From Phialophora verrucosa (lineage: Eukaryota; Ascomycota; Eurotiomycetes; Chaetothyriales; Herpotrichiellaceae): 64,000 nucleotides of DNA. The notes beneath the pieces are model-generated. The model saw only the letters and a list, made by a program, of their open reading frames with translations, did not search any database and was not told where the DNA came from. The stretch covers positions 1,488,001 to 1,552,000 of the forward strand of contig MSED01000013.1 of the NCBI GenBank assembly GCA_002099365.1, written 5' to 3'. Each line of letters starts with the position of its first letter. Position 1 is the stretch's first letter. This document shows, one piece after another, positions 21,788 to 31,676 of this stretch. The position numbers and the translations under genes are program-made.

Positions 21788-23620
21788 TCAGGCGAGCACG
21801 ATGTCCATCTTCATCTCCCTCAGCACGTCTTGCCACTTCACATCCGTGTGCTCGGCGACGAGCGTCCGTCGCCGCCACACCTCCCTCGCGATATCTTTGC
21901 TCATTTCCAGGTTCATGAAGCCATGCCTCCTCTTGCACATATACCAGCTTAGCATCCTCTCTTGGGTCGCCTCGTCGACACATTCGCACGCCACGATGAA
22001 TGGCGGCCAGACCAATGTGCAGCCTATACTATCGCCGCCTAAGGTTTCGATGTCCTCGAGATGTTGGACCGCGCTGGTGACGAGACCTTGTATGGTAGGC
22101 GAGCCGGGGTGGAGATTGCGAATGGTGCGGTGGAAATGGATCAGTGAGGCGTAGTAGAAGACGTAGGCGTGGTGAATGGTGACACTGTGGGCCAGGGGCG
22201 TCGGGTCTTGGGACGAGACATCGAGGTTCGAGGGCGATTGGGCGTAGAGCTGGCTTTCGAGATGGTCGAGTTCCTCTGCAGACGGCGATATTGACGACGC
22301 GGCGGAGATGCGCTTGATGAGTGAATTCATCAGGACAATGTGTTTGAGTATCGGCCGCGTAAGGCCGAAGAAGCGATCAAGCACGTAATGCCTCGTGTCG
22401 CCTAGGAAATTCTCGCTCTCCACATCGATCGTCGAGGGAAGGTTGATGTCACAGAGTGCCGCAATGGCAAGGTAGCCCTGGTAGACCATTGATGAGGACT
22501 TGTCCCGGTCCCAGGCACTGCCCTCAATGGTTGACAGCCATGATGCGCCGCCCTGCAGATGGGTCCGCCATTCGTTGGACCGACCGGTTATCATGTCCAT
22601 GGCGGAGAACATCGTTATCGTGGCGAGGATGGAGCCCCTTTGGAGGTCGACTTCGTGGTTGTTCGGATGCTCCTTGAGGCTCGCGAGGCTGTGCCTCAGG
22701 TGCATGATTGCCAGATTGTAGTGTTTCATTGCCAGAGTGAGCGAGTTGGTCTCGTGGTTGAGCAGCTGGCTTCGACTGAATGCCGAAGTCGCACACAGGG
22801 CGTGGAAAAGCGCAACTTGCCCGTTGGACTGGCTTGACGGCGAGGTGAGCCCTGCAAGCGCCATGGGGGTGAATACGCTTCGGAATGGGTTGTCCGCTCG
22901 GTCGACCGGAACCAGGTGCCAGCAGACGAAGTCTGTCCAGTGGTGGACCAGCTCTCGCTGCTCAGACGGACGTGGGAGTAGATCCAGATGGCGTGTTGAC
23001 AGTGGCAGAAAATCGTTGGAGAGCCGACGTTGGAATACTAAGTCGGAATGCGGTATTGTTGAAGAGGCCGCCGTGACGCTTGGTGAGACTATTGTCTCTA
23101 TCTCATCGTCTGCTCCGTAACCTACCTCCGCGCTCACATCAACTTCGAACGGGTCAGTCGAGAATGTTTGGAGACTGTCGTCGTCGAAGAACCCTGCATA
23201 ACAAGCTGCACTAAGGATCGTCTCGTCGACATCTGAACTGGGTCGACTACCGTGTACAGAAAAGACTGAAAATGGACCGCGAGACAGGCAGTTGCCCTCT
23301 GCGGTCAGCCTCTCTATCTCCTCCAGAGCCTCATTTACGTCCACTCGTGCGAATGGCGACTCGTCGTCATAGATTGCTGGATTGCCTATCGCGCGTCGGA
23401 TATTTTGCTCGCGTGCTGGGTTGTCTGGGTTCCACACGAGTCTTACGCCATAGCCCTGGCAGTCGAACCCGCCCTTTAAACACCTGGCGCAATCAGGCCG
23501 GCCTTCATCGCACTTGACGTGGCGTGAACGACATGTCCAACAGCCGGAGAATGTCTTGCTGTGCTTGATGGGCGTTCGGTTCCTGGTCGCCTTCCGCCCT
23601 GGCTGCTGACCCGGCTTCAT
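21788..23620 (-). CDS. Zn2Cys6 transcription factor with fungal-trans-2 domain
   Basis: This is a nuclear regulator of 610 residues on one exon. The zinc cluster is C27-x2-C30-x6-C37-x6-C44-x2-C47-x6-C54 (GCWTCRSRHVKCDEGRPDC...). The rest matches the layout of the fungal-specific regulatory domain found in Uga3/ARCA-type factors: a long helical region including HHWTDFVCWHLVPVDRADNPFR, then MVYQGYLAIAALCDI and a conserved end with WPPFIVACEC and RMLSWYMCKRRHGFMNLE. The first ATG in frame is at 23620, leaving a 26-residue leader before the cluster. The frame is open for 50 more codons upstream without ATG, so a 5' exon is possible. It is divergent from the arrestin gene with 432 bp between starts. 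Targets are unknown. Confidence 0.9.
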   Translation of the reverse strand: MKPGQQPGRKATRNRTPIKHSKTFSGCWTCRSRHVKCDEGRPDCARCLKGGFDCQGYGVRLVWNPDNPAREQNIRRAIGNPAIYDDESPFARVDVNEALEEIERLTAEGNCLSRGPFSVFSVHGSRPSSDVDETILSAACYAGFFDDDSLQTFSTDPFEVDVSAEVGYGADDEIETIVSPSVTAASSTIPHSDLVFQRRLSNDFLPLSTRHLDLLPRPSEQRELVHHWTDFVCWHLVPVDRADNPFRSVFTPMALAGLTSPSSQSNGQVALFHALCATSAFSRSQLLNHETNSLTLAMKHYNLAIMHLRHSLASLKEHPNNHEVDLQRGSILATITMFSAMDMITGRSNEWRTHLQGGASWLSTIEGSAWDRDKSSSMVYQGYLAIAALCDINLPSTIDVESENFLGDTRHYVLDRFFGLTRPILKHIVLMNSLIKRISAASSISPSAEELDHLESQLYAQSPSNLDVSSQDPTPLAHSVTIHHAYVFYYASLIHFHRTIRNLHPGSPTIQGLVTSAVQHLEDIETLGGDSIGCTLVWPPFIVACECVDEATQERMLSWYMCKRRHGFMNLEMSKDIAREVWRRRTLVAEHTDVKWQDVLREMKMDIVLA

Positions 23621-24052
23621 CTGCACCAAGGATGCATATTGAGGCTTACAACCGGTCGGATTGTAGACGGCGCCCACTTTGTTGCTTAAGCGGTTCCGTC
23701 CATCGCCGAATTGCACCCCAAAGGACCACTGCGGTGTACTAGTAGAGCTGCTGTCCTGAGGCACAGTCACATTATTAAAAGCCTTTTAGCAATTGGAAAG
23801 CACATGCCGAGGGCCTCCTCTCAGACGCCCGGCCGGAAAATCCTTTTCTCCGACCCCTCCACCTCCCTCAATCGCTGATCGACGTCATGGCGGAATCTCT
23901 CGCTATCCAACTCAGCCATCCGCCATACTCAGCCTCACTCCGCCTTCTTAAAAGTGCAGTCACGCAACCAGGCAATAGGTGCCCCTTGTCTCCGGCACGC
24001 CCTGCTCTTCTCATACACTAGGTTGCCCTGATGCCTGGTCCATGTTGGATCC
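23621..24052. promoter_or_regulatory. Divergent promoter region C6 regulator / arrestin
   Basis: These 432 bp lie between the divergent start codons, so both promoters are expected here. Part of it may be 5' coding sequence of the regulator, because its frame stays open to about 23770. Confidence 0.5.
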
Positions 24053-25956
24053 ATGTCGGTCCGCATTCAGTTTGATCAGCCCGAACAAAGTTGCTTCACC
24101 AATCTCGACTTCGTCTCGGGCAACGTTATCCTCATCCTCCCGCAAGATGCTACCATCGCTGCGGTCACTGTCAAGCTCGAAGGCGAGAGCAAGACGAGAC
24201 TCGCCGCTCCGAAATTCTCAGACAATGAACGGTCAGAAAAGAAGAGGAGTGAGATAGAGGTACACAAGGTTGGTGAGGAAGCTGTCTCGAGACTGCGACT
24301 TCCGCTTATGCACAAGGCTGCAGCTTCTGTACAAGGTCATTACCCTGTTTCCGACACCAGAGCTTTCTGAGAAGAGTAGCGGCTCGGCGTTCACGCTGCT
24401 AGCTGGCCAATATCTCTATCCTTTCAAGTTTAAGGTGGGATACTCCCAAGGTCCAACACATCAGGGTCGATGGTTAATGTGCCGGGCAGTTCCCATTCAA
24501 TAATGATTGCCAGAAGAATCCGAGTACCTTTAAGGATCTCAAACTTGGTCACATGAATGTGCAGTTTGCACCGGACACTTTGAAACATGTGAAAAAGACT
24601 CTGCCACCCTCGTTGAGCGGCTTCCCGGGCGAGGCCGAAATAAGATACTATGTCAAGGCAACAGTTGTGCGGCCAAAGTTCTTCCAGGAGAACATTAGAA
24701 CAGTATGCTCCCCTCGGACCAGGCTATGATACAGATGCTGATTTTTATCCCAGATAGCCGATATCAAGTTCCTACCAATTGAGCCTCCGCGGCCGCCAAC
24801 CCGTCACGAGGAGACATTTGCGCGGAGGAAAAGACAATTCCAGAGGTATCCCGCCGAGCCACAGAAGAAAGGCATCTTCGGCAGAAAATCATCGACGCCA
24901 TTGTCTGCCGAGGACGAGCCGCCTGCTTTCCAAGTTGATGCCCGCCTTCCGAGTCCCGCCATAATCACCTGCAACGAGCCTCTGCCACTGCGGATCCTGG
25001 TGGAGAAGCTGAACGACAGTTCGGCAACTGCCTACCTCAAAATGCTGCAAATCGAGCTGATAGGATACACCCAAGTGCGAGCTCACGACTTGGACAGGAC
25101 TGAAACGTTGACATGGGTTCTCATGTCCCAGGCGAATATGAATATGCCTCTTGGAAACCCCACCGATAAAGGGTGCAAGCAATGGAAACTACCCTCTCGG
25201 CTGTGGGAAGACATCCCAATCCCGAACACTGTTTGCCCTTCCTTTGACACCTGCAACATCTCTCGGCGTTATGAGCTGGAAGTTCGTGTCGGCCTCGCAC
25301 ATGCCATGGCGAGCGGCGTTCGACCAGAACTCGTCGTACTGCCGCTGCGCTTGCCAGTGTTGGTCTACTCTGGTATTGCTCCGCCGCCAAAGCTTCTAGA
25401 AGCGATGGCCAGCAACCCACGTCCCCAACCCCAGCCTGCACCGCTAGGTTTGTTTATGCCTCCCAGGCCGTCGGCGCCTAACGGGATATCTTCGCCGTCG
25501 GACACTCCACTGGGTACACCATTGGAGACACCCACGACACCACTCTCCGAAATCAACTCATATCCGGCGCAAATTGGTTCTTACCATCCCGCGCAGGACT
25601 CCGATATCCCTGATGTTGCTCCTCCATCTTATGAGGACGCTATGGCTGAAGATATTGCGCCTGTGGATGGGCCCCGAAGAGATTATCAGGTCCCGTCGGA
25701 GACTGAAGCTCAGCGGCCCGCCTTCAATCCTGATGCCAAAGGGGGTGGACTGGGTAGACGAGTTAGCGAACGACTGTTTCCAAGTAGTGGAATGTCTATT
25801 CCTTCAAGGACAGTATCCATGGCGAGTGGCATTGGGGGCCTGTCTATCGCCGAGGACGATAATACAGGCTCTCCAAGCTCTCCCAGCTCTCCACCAGCAG
25901 ACTCCCCGGGGAAACTGTCAAATTGGAGGAGAAGCTTCAGCGGGAAGAAGGAATAA
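24053..25956 (+). CDS. Arrestin-related trafficking adaptor with PPxY motif
   Basis: This is a cytosolic adaptor that in yeast links plasma-membrane transporters to the Rsp5/Nedd4 ubiquitin ligase for endocytosis. Exons are 24053-24268, 24324-24434, 24490-24702 and 24754-25956. Introns are 55, 55 and 51 nt; all junctions are in phase 0. The product is 580 residues. The arrestin N-domain starts at SVRIQFDQP, with FVSGNVILILPQ and ITLFPTPELSE...LLAGQYLYPFKFKFP across the first two junctions. The C-domain covers about 190-400. The motif APPSYEDAM places PPSY at 470-473, the expected WW-domain ligand. The tail is Ser/Pro-rich, with likely phosphosites. The first donor, GTTGGT, is weak but restores the arrestin fold. 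No cargo can be named. The neighbour downstream is a plasma-membrane channel gene. Confidence 0.9.
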
Positions 25957-26417
25957 GCGATTCTCGTGCCATCTAGGCGCAGGAACTTGAGGCAGCAAGT
26001 CACGCAAGCGAGGAGTTGGATATAGGCAACATTGAAACTGCAACGAAAATCCCGAGATTTTGAGTGCGATGATTGAAACCTCGTACGATTCGAATCCTGC
26101 CCTCCTTGACTGAAATCCGGGCTATAGCACTTGAGTCGACGTGTCTTGTCGCGCCCCATCTGAGTGTTCAAAACTAACTGACACCTGACGTCATGCTGTG
26201 ACGCGACGAGGGCCACCCAGTGGAGCCTATTCTCCCTCGTGTCAGTTAATGCTTCGTTCGTCCTTCGACTAATACTTCGACAACACATGCAGCGTGCATC
26301 GAAAACACCATATTCTCGATTCTCCTTTTTGCTACCAGTTTGCAGTCTTTGGCACCAGATGGTTGACTCTTCAAGGCTCCTTTGTGATCGGGGTTAATGC
26401 AGAATTGAGCTAGCAAC
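25957..26417. other. Intergenic, head-to-tail
   Basis: This is the 3' UTR of the arrestin gene and the promoter of the CSC1-like gene, both on the plus strand. A tRNA-like B-box match (GATTCGAATCC at 26087-26097) has no fitting stem and is not a tRNA. Confidence 0.5.
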
Positions 26418-29235
26418 ATGGACGTCAATAAGGACAAGGTGAGAATTGACTGAGGTCAAGCATATTCATTTGGAGTATCTCATCTCTGCGTCTCCCTCTG
26501 AGGCTACAACATAAGCAGTTATTCGATGTCCGCCGGCCCTCAGTGACTGCTGAGTTTTGGGAAGATCTGCCCCAGTTCCCGCTGCGGACGTCCAGCGTAA
26601 CTTGAGAATGACTTGCGACTAACGCGCTTTTAAGAAAACAGGTTCTGGTGGCCATTCAACCTCGTTTGCCGCGATTGCAGCAGCTTTAATCCCATCGGCG
26701 ATTACAGCTGCCATATTCTTGGCTGCATTCTTGTCTCTGCGATGGAGGTATCGAAACATCTATGCACCGAGGACATACTTCCGGACAATCAGTCACAAGT
26801 CAGTATTTCACCTTCCACTGAGTATTCCAGGTTGACAATGCATAGAGATCGAACCCCTTCGTCTAGCCATGCACTCGTGTCTTGGTTCCATGACTTCCGG
26901 GTCCTCGACGACAAATTTGTCCTCCGCCATTCTTCGTTGGAGGCATATCTCTTCTTGAGATTTCTTCGCATGGTCGTCCTGATCTGCGTCGTAGGCTGCT
27001 GCTTGACTTGGCCAATCCTCTTTGCCGTCAACGCTACCGGAGGTGGCGGAGCTACGCAACTGGACAGAATCTCGTTAAGCAACGTCGCTGACAAGAAACG
27101 CCTCTACGCTCACGCCATCGTAGCATGGGTGTTCTTTGGTATGTACAATACAGTTCTACCCTTGATTCTGTGCTGACTTGGTCACAGGTTTCATTGTTCT
27201 GCTCGTTACAAGAGAGAGGCTATTCGTCCTCGGACTCCGCCAAGCATACCTGACTATCCCTTCGAATGCAAGCCGACTTTCCTCTCGAGTGGTGTTGTAC
27301 CTCAGTGCCCCTTCTGAAGCACTTCGAGAGGAGAACCTTCGCCGGTTCTTCGGAGATAACGCTGTCAGATCATGGGTCGTTTCCGATTCAAGCCACTTGG
27401 AAACGATCGTCAGCAAGAGAAACAGCAAAGTTGACCACCTGGAAGGCTTGGAGCTGCAGCTCTTGAAAAATGCTAACAAGGATAAAGAGAACGGCGGAAG
27501 TAGCGGTCAGTCGAAAGATCACCGGCCGACGCACAGAACCAAATACCTTCTTGGAGACGAGGTTGATAGTATTTCCAGAACCCGCCAGGAACTTAAAGAC
27601 GTTGTCTCTGACCTGGACCGGGTCCGGCAAGCGGACTCAAGTGGTCCTAGTAGACACACCGGGGCCATATTCGTCGAGTTCAAAGATCAACGCAGTGCGC
27701 ATCAGGCCTTCCAGTTGGTGCAGCATCCATCTCCGCTTGCATTGCAGCCAAGATACGTTGGTGTCCAGCCACGAGAGGTAAACTGGCAGAGCCTTAACGT
27801 CGATCCGTCCCTTCGGATCACGTATTCGTACGTGGCCGTGGCAATCGCTGTGGCAATCATCATCTTCTGGTCAATTCCAGTCGGCATCATTGGAACAATC
27901 TCCAACATCAATTACCTGACAGACAGAATAAAATTCTTACGCTTCATCAACAACCTACCTGATCCAATTCTCGGGTTGCTCACAGGATTGGTCCCACCGT
28001 TGCTCCTCAGCACCGTGGTCTCTTACGTGCCTTATTTCCTCAAATACGTGGCAAATCTCTCTGGTCAACCAACAACGTTCGAAACGTCTAAATGGGCTCA
28101 GCAATGGTATTTTGCGTTTCAAGTGGTGCAGGTCTTCCTTGTCACGACATTTTCGTCAGGAGCTGCCGCGGTTGCCACCAAAATCGCGAACGAACCAACA
28201 TCGGTCCCAACCCTTCTTGCCAAAAATCTCCCCAAGGCTTCGAACTTCTACTTGACCTATTTCATCATCCAAGGGCTTGGGACTGCATCCAAACAGCTCC
28301 TGAATTACAGTGATCTGTTCTCCTTTATGTTCTTCTATAGGGTAATGAGCAAGACCCCAAGACAAAAATTCAACACATACACGCAGATGAAAGGAATCAG
28401 CTGGTTCAACGTGTATCCCAAATTTACCAATCTGGCTGTCATTGCGATAGCTTACTCGTGCGTTGCACCACTTGTTCTTGGGTTTGCAGGCACTGGTGTG
28501 TTCCTCTTGTACCTGAGTTACCGCTACAACTTGCTGTATGTGGTTCAAGTCAAGACTGAGACACGAGGAGAAAGCTATTCCCGAAGCCTGCAGCATCTTA
28601 TGACAGGGGTCTATCTCGCTGAGCTGTGTTTGATTGGCCTTTTTGGAGTTAGGAAGGCACCTGGCCCTTCAGCTCTTACCACGGCTTTACTGGCCGCCAC
28701 AGCACTCCACCATTTCACCGTCAACAAATATCTGAAACCTCTGGAGAATTATGCGCCAATCGACATATTTTCAGACGAGGAAGAGGAAAGGCCATTGCTT
28801 AGAGGTGATGAGGACGTTGATGGACCGCATAGGACGCAGATTGAGCGGTCACGGGTTCACAAACTGGGCTCTGGCAAAGTTCCTGCCATTTTACTCGACC
28901 CGCTGGCTGCCTTCTTGGAGCCACGTATCTTTGCTTCCCAGGAAGCTCTGCGACCGTGGTTGCAGGATCCCGAAGGTGAATCAGAAGAGACCATCACGTA
29001 CACCGACGAGCAAATTGAAAATGCATATTTGAACCCGGCCATCACGTCGAAGACACCGAAGATATGGCTACCGAGGGACAGAAAAGGGCTGTCCAAGACC
29101 GAGGTCGAAGCCAACGAAAAGGACGGGCTGCCCAGTACGGATGAAGGCGCTGAACTCGATCAATCCAACGACATTCGATGGAATCACGAAGATTTCAGTA
29201 CGGTGCCTATTTTCAAAGAAGCAACACGTTATTGA
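26418..29235 (+). CDS. CSC1/OSCA/TMEM63-family (DUF221) membrane channel
   Basis: This is a multi-pass channel of the family that includes yeast Csc1/Phm7/Rsn1 and plant OSCA, which are calcium-permeable and opened by osmotic or mechanical stress. Exons are 26418-26438, 26635-26798, 26846-27138 and 27188-29235, giving 841 residues. Introns are 196, 47 and 49 nt. The first uses an unusual TTTTAAG acceptor that alone keeps the phase with the first 7-residue exon. Features are an N-terminal helix before WRYRNIYAPRTYF, the conserved block WFHDFRVLDDKFVLRHSSLEA, a cytosolic domain with GAIFVEFKDQRSAHQAFQ, and the channel core beginning about NWQSLNVDPSLR. Helices such as FYLTYFIIQGLGTASKQLL and a motif near YTQMKGISWFNVYPKF follow. 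The cytosolic tail is acidic. The substrate ion is inferred from the family. Confidence 0.92.
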
Positions 29236-30413
29236 GCCCGAAGGTTCTTGCCAGGCCATGTTGGCCATTCAAAGGGGACACACGATCTCTCGTAACAGAT
29301 TTACAACGGCCTTGAAACCACGAACAGGAGAAGAGAGCACTTTCTAGCCCAAACTTCTCATCATTTCGGGGTATGCGGAATGTCTCATGACCGCTAGATC
29401 GTGTCCTAGTGTTCAATCCCGCCCAATCTGACTCTGCAGTGACGTGCACAAATGAGGGCTTCCCATGGTCTGGCCGGAATGTCGACTATTGTCCCAGCCA
29501 AATTGCGTCAAATTCAACCAGTTGGTCCGAGCGACAGGATAGAGGCCGCCCTTCATAGGACGATACAATAGATTAAAAATGGAATGGCGGGTAGTCAAGG
29601 CCTTTCGGTTCGACCAGAAGAAGCGCCGGTCATTGCAGCCTCCCTGTGCTAAGTCCAGTTCCTGTTCGAAGCAGCCGACTCGTGGTTCGGGCAATGTCAG
29701 CTGCTCAGCTCTTCGCACAGTCCCACGTCCAGCCCAGCGTCGCCTATGTGCATAAAGAAACGGCAAATGCTATTCGTGCAACATACTCAAGTAAGCGCCA
29801 TTCGGCTACGTTCGGCTACAATTTATCCTTTCCAGCACAGACTTCGTTATCGATTTTGTGCTGACTTCCTAGCCAGCTGTATCACCGCCGGATGAAGGCT
29901 GGCTGAGCCTCTTGTAACGCTTTCCATTTCGAGGGCACTGCAATCAGAGTCTTCGGATCCCTTCGACACAGATCCCGGGCCTCCATTTCTCAGTGTGTTG
30001 GCTCATCCCGATGTCGTGAACTGGTGTCTCGTCGACCTCACATCCGGTTGGACAATTCTCCCTTTGCGACTCAGCCTGGCATTTACAGCCCCCTCTGGAA
30101 ATGGTGTCATGATATCAGCTCACCGCATATCATCGTGCTGCGAGTCTGGTTGCTAAGTCCCAAGATGATGATTGGAAAGCAGCGACTTGTTGGCGTCGGT
30201 GAGGCCGTCAGAGCCAAGGACTCCTCTCACTGCAGTACGCATACTACGTACTACTATATGAGACTCAAGTATGTGGTGATTGAGGTATAAGCATGTACTA
30301 CATCTTTTAGTATTCATCCAAGTCAGGAGTATCATCACCACTATTGGCACTAGTCAATCACACTCTACCGACTACTCAAAGCATCTACAAGGACTAGATT
30401 AGTCAAATATTAT
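29236..30413. other. Stretch without a supported gene
   Basis: About 1.2 kb after the CSC1-like gene, at the left border of the gene-poor region. It holds the 3' UTR of that gene and presumably the promoter of the small Ser-rich gene. Open frames are short and unrecognised. Confidence 0.5.
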
Positions 30414-30935
30414 ATGAAAGGTTTCAGCATGATGTCTACCTCCACTGCAACAAAGAGACCCTCCATCTTCTCCCGTCTCTCGTCACGGGCTTCCATCTGC
30501 TCGAACTCGACCTCCTCGACCTCCTCTTCGGCCACAGGATCCTCAATTCCAAGAAGCTGCCGCGACTACAACCGGTACGCCAAGGACGGCAAGGGCCACG
30601 ACTTTGCCCCGAGCTACCCCTACAGTAGCAGCACCTCTTCTTCCAGCAGCACGACCTCCTCATACTCCTCCACCAACTCCGAGTCCGAGTCCGAGCCCAA
30701 GTCCAAGTCCACGTCGACGTCCGACATACCCGTCGGAGCCCGCGACTTCAAGCTCCGCTATGCCAAGGACTGCAAGGGCCACGACTTTAGCAAGACGTAT
30801 GCGCATTCGTGCGGACCGGCGAACTATTACTCCAAGAGCCTCCTGGGCGACGTGTATGTTGTGTCCTCTGTGCCCAGGGGAGCCAGGCACCTGGCCAACA
30901 AGAACATGAGGTATGCGTGGCATCAAGGAAGATAG
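30414..30935 (+). CDS. Hypothetical Ser-rich protein with duplicated YAKDxKGHDF motif
   Basis: This is a single-exon frame of 173 residues, with ATGs at 30414, 30429 and 30432 as possible starts. I do not recognise the family. The N-terminal third and a middle stretch are almost pure Ser/Thr with Glu and Lys. Two copies of one motif are visible: RYAKDGKGHDFAPSYPYS at about residues 54-71 and RYAKDCKGHDFSKTYAHSC at about 115-133, 61 residues apart. Both are followed by aromatic and Ser residues. The copies are also similar at the DNA level, so this is an internal duplication. The C-terminus continues with NYYSKSLLGDVYVVSSVPRGARHL. There is no signal peptide or membrane helix. Conservation of the motif and the low-complexity linker suggest a real protein, but function is unknown. 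Confidence 0.55.
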   Translation: MKGFSMMSTSTATKRPSIFSRLSSRASICSNSTSSTSSSATGSSIPRSCRDYNRYAKDGKGHDFAPSYPYSSSTSSSSSTTSSYSSTNSESESEPKSKSTSTSDIPVGARDFKLRYAKDCKGHDFSKTYAHSCGPANYYSKSLLGDVYVVSSVPRGARHLANKNMRYAWHQGR

Positions 30936-31676
30936 GCGTGTTGAAGATCGGACCCGGAACTCGGAATTCAGGATTCGGATTCAGGACTCGAGCATTCAGC
31001 ATCCCGATGACTTGGGGTTCTCACCGTGTCCAAGTACGGAGGTAGGTTGAAGTGTTGGAGCTCGCGTTCCACGCTAGGTTCTTTAGCATGTGATACTTGG
31101 TGCCTGGGACTGCTTTACCGTGTATGGTAGATGGTAGATGGTGCATGGTGCATGATTGTATGGGTAATATGGTTTACTGTAGGGAGTCAGCCGGATGATC
31201 CCGTTGCGTTGCCTCGAAACTTACTGTATTGAGTAATGGGTAGGGTTTTGTGGGTGGGGTGGCACACGGATGCAAGCACGCATGTACGCACATATGCATG
31301 TATGCATGTAAGACACGCAGTGGAGTACATCGCATGGCAGGTAGTTTTCAATGGAGTACTCGGTACTGCAGGCTCGAATATCGATTTCGTTCGTCATAGT
31401 CATCATCATTAACATCGTGGCTCGTTGGCACTCTATTTGCAGTGAAGTCGGTATCCCTCGCAACGGGATACGGAAGAGAAGAAACCGCCCGCTTGCTTGC
31501 TTGCTTTGCAGTGGCATAACGACGGTGCCCCCGTCCAATCTGTCCGTCTGCCGGTGGCGACGGCGCCTACCCTCTGACGCTCCCCTTCGCTGGCCGTCCG
31601 AAACGCATACGCCGATGCCGACGCCAACACCAACACCACCGGCCACAAACAAACGCCCACCCCACCCCTCATCTAC
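30936..31676. other. Intergenic, convergent
   Basis: This lies between the Ser-rich gene and the stop of the flavin monooxygenase. It contains tandem TGGTAGA/TGGTGCA repeats (31125-31156) and a tract of ATGCATGTATGCATG type near 31280-31310. No gene is supported; a frame on the minus strand (31221-31652) is low-complexity. Confidence 0.5.
31125..31156. repeat. Short tandem ATGGTAG / ATGGTGC repeats
   Basis: Two adjacent pairs of seven-base units (TGGTAGA twice, then TGGTGCA twice) form a small imperfect tandem array in the gap between the Ser-rich gene and the monooxygenase. Confidence 0.75.

Noticed and set aside
26087..26097. tRNA B-box match GATTCGAATCC
   Set aside because: The flanking bases do not form a T stem and no A-box or acceptor stem is visible.
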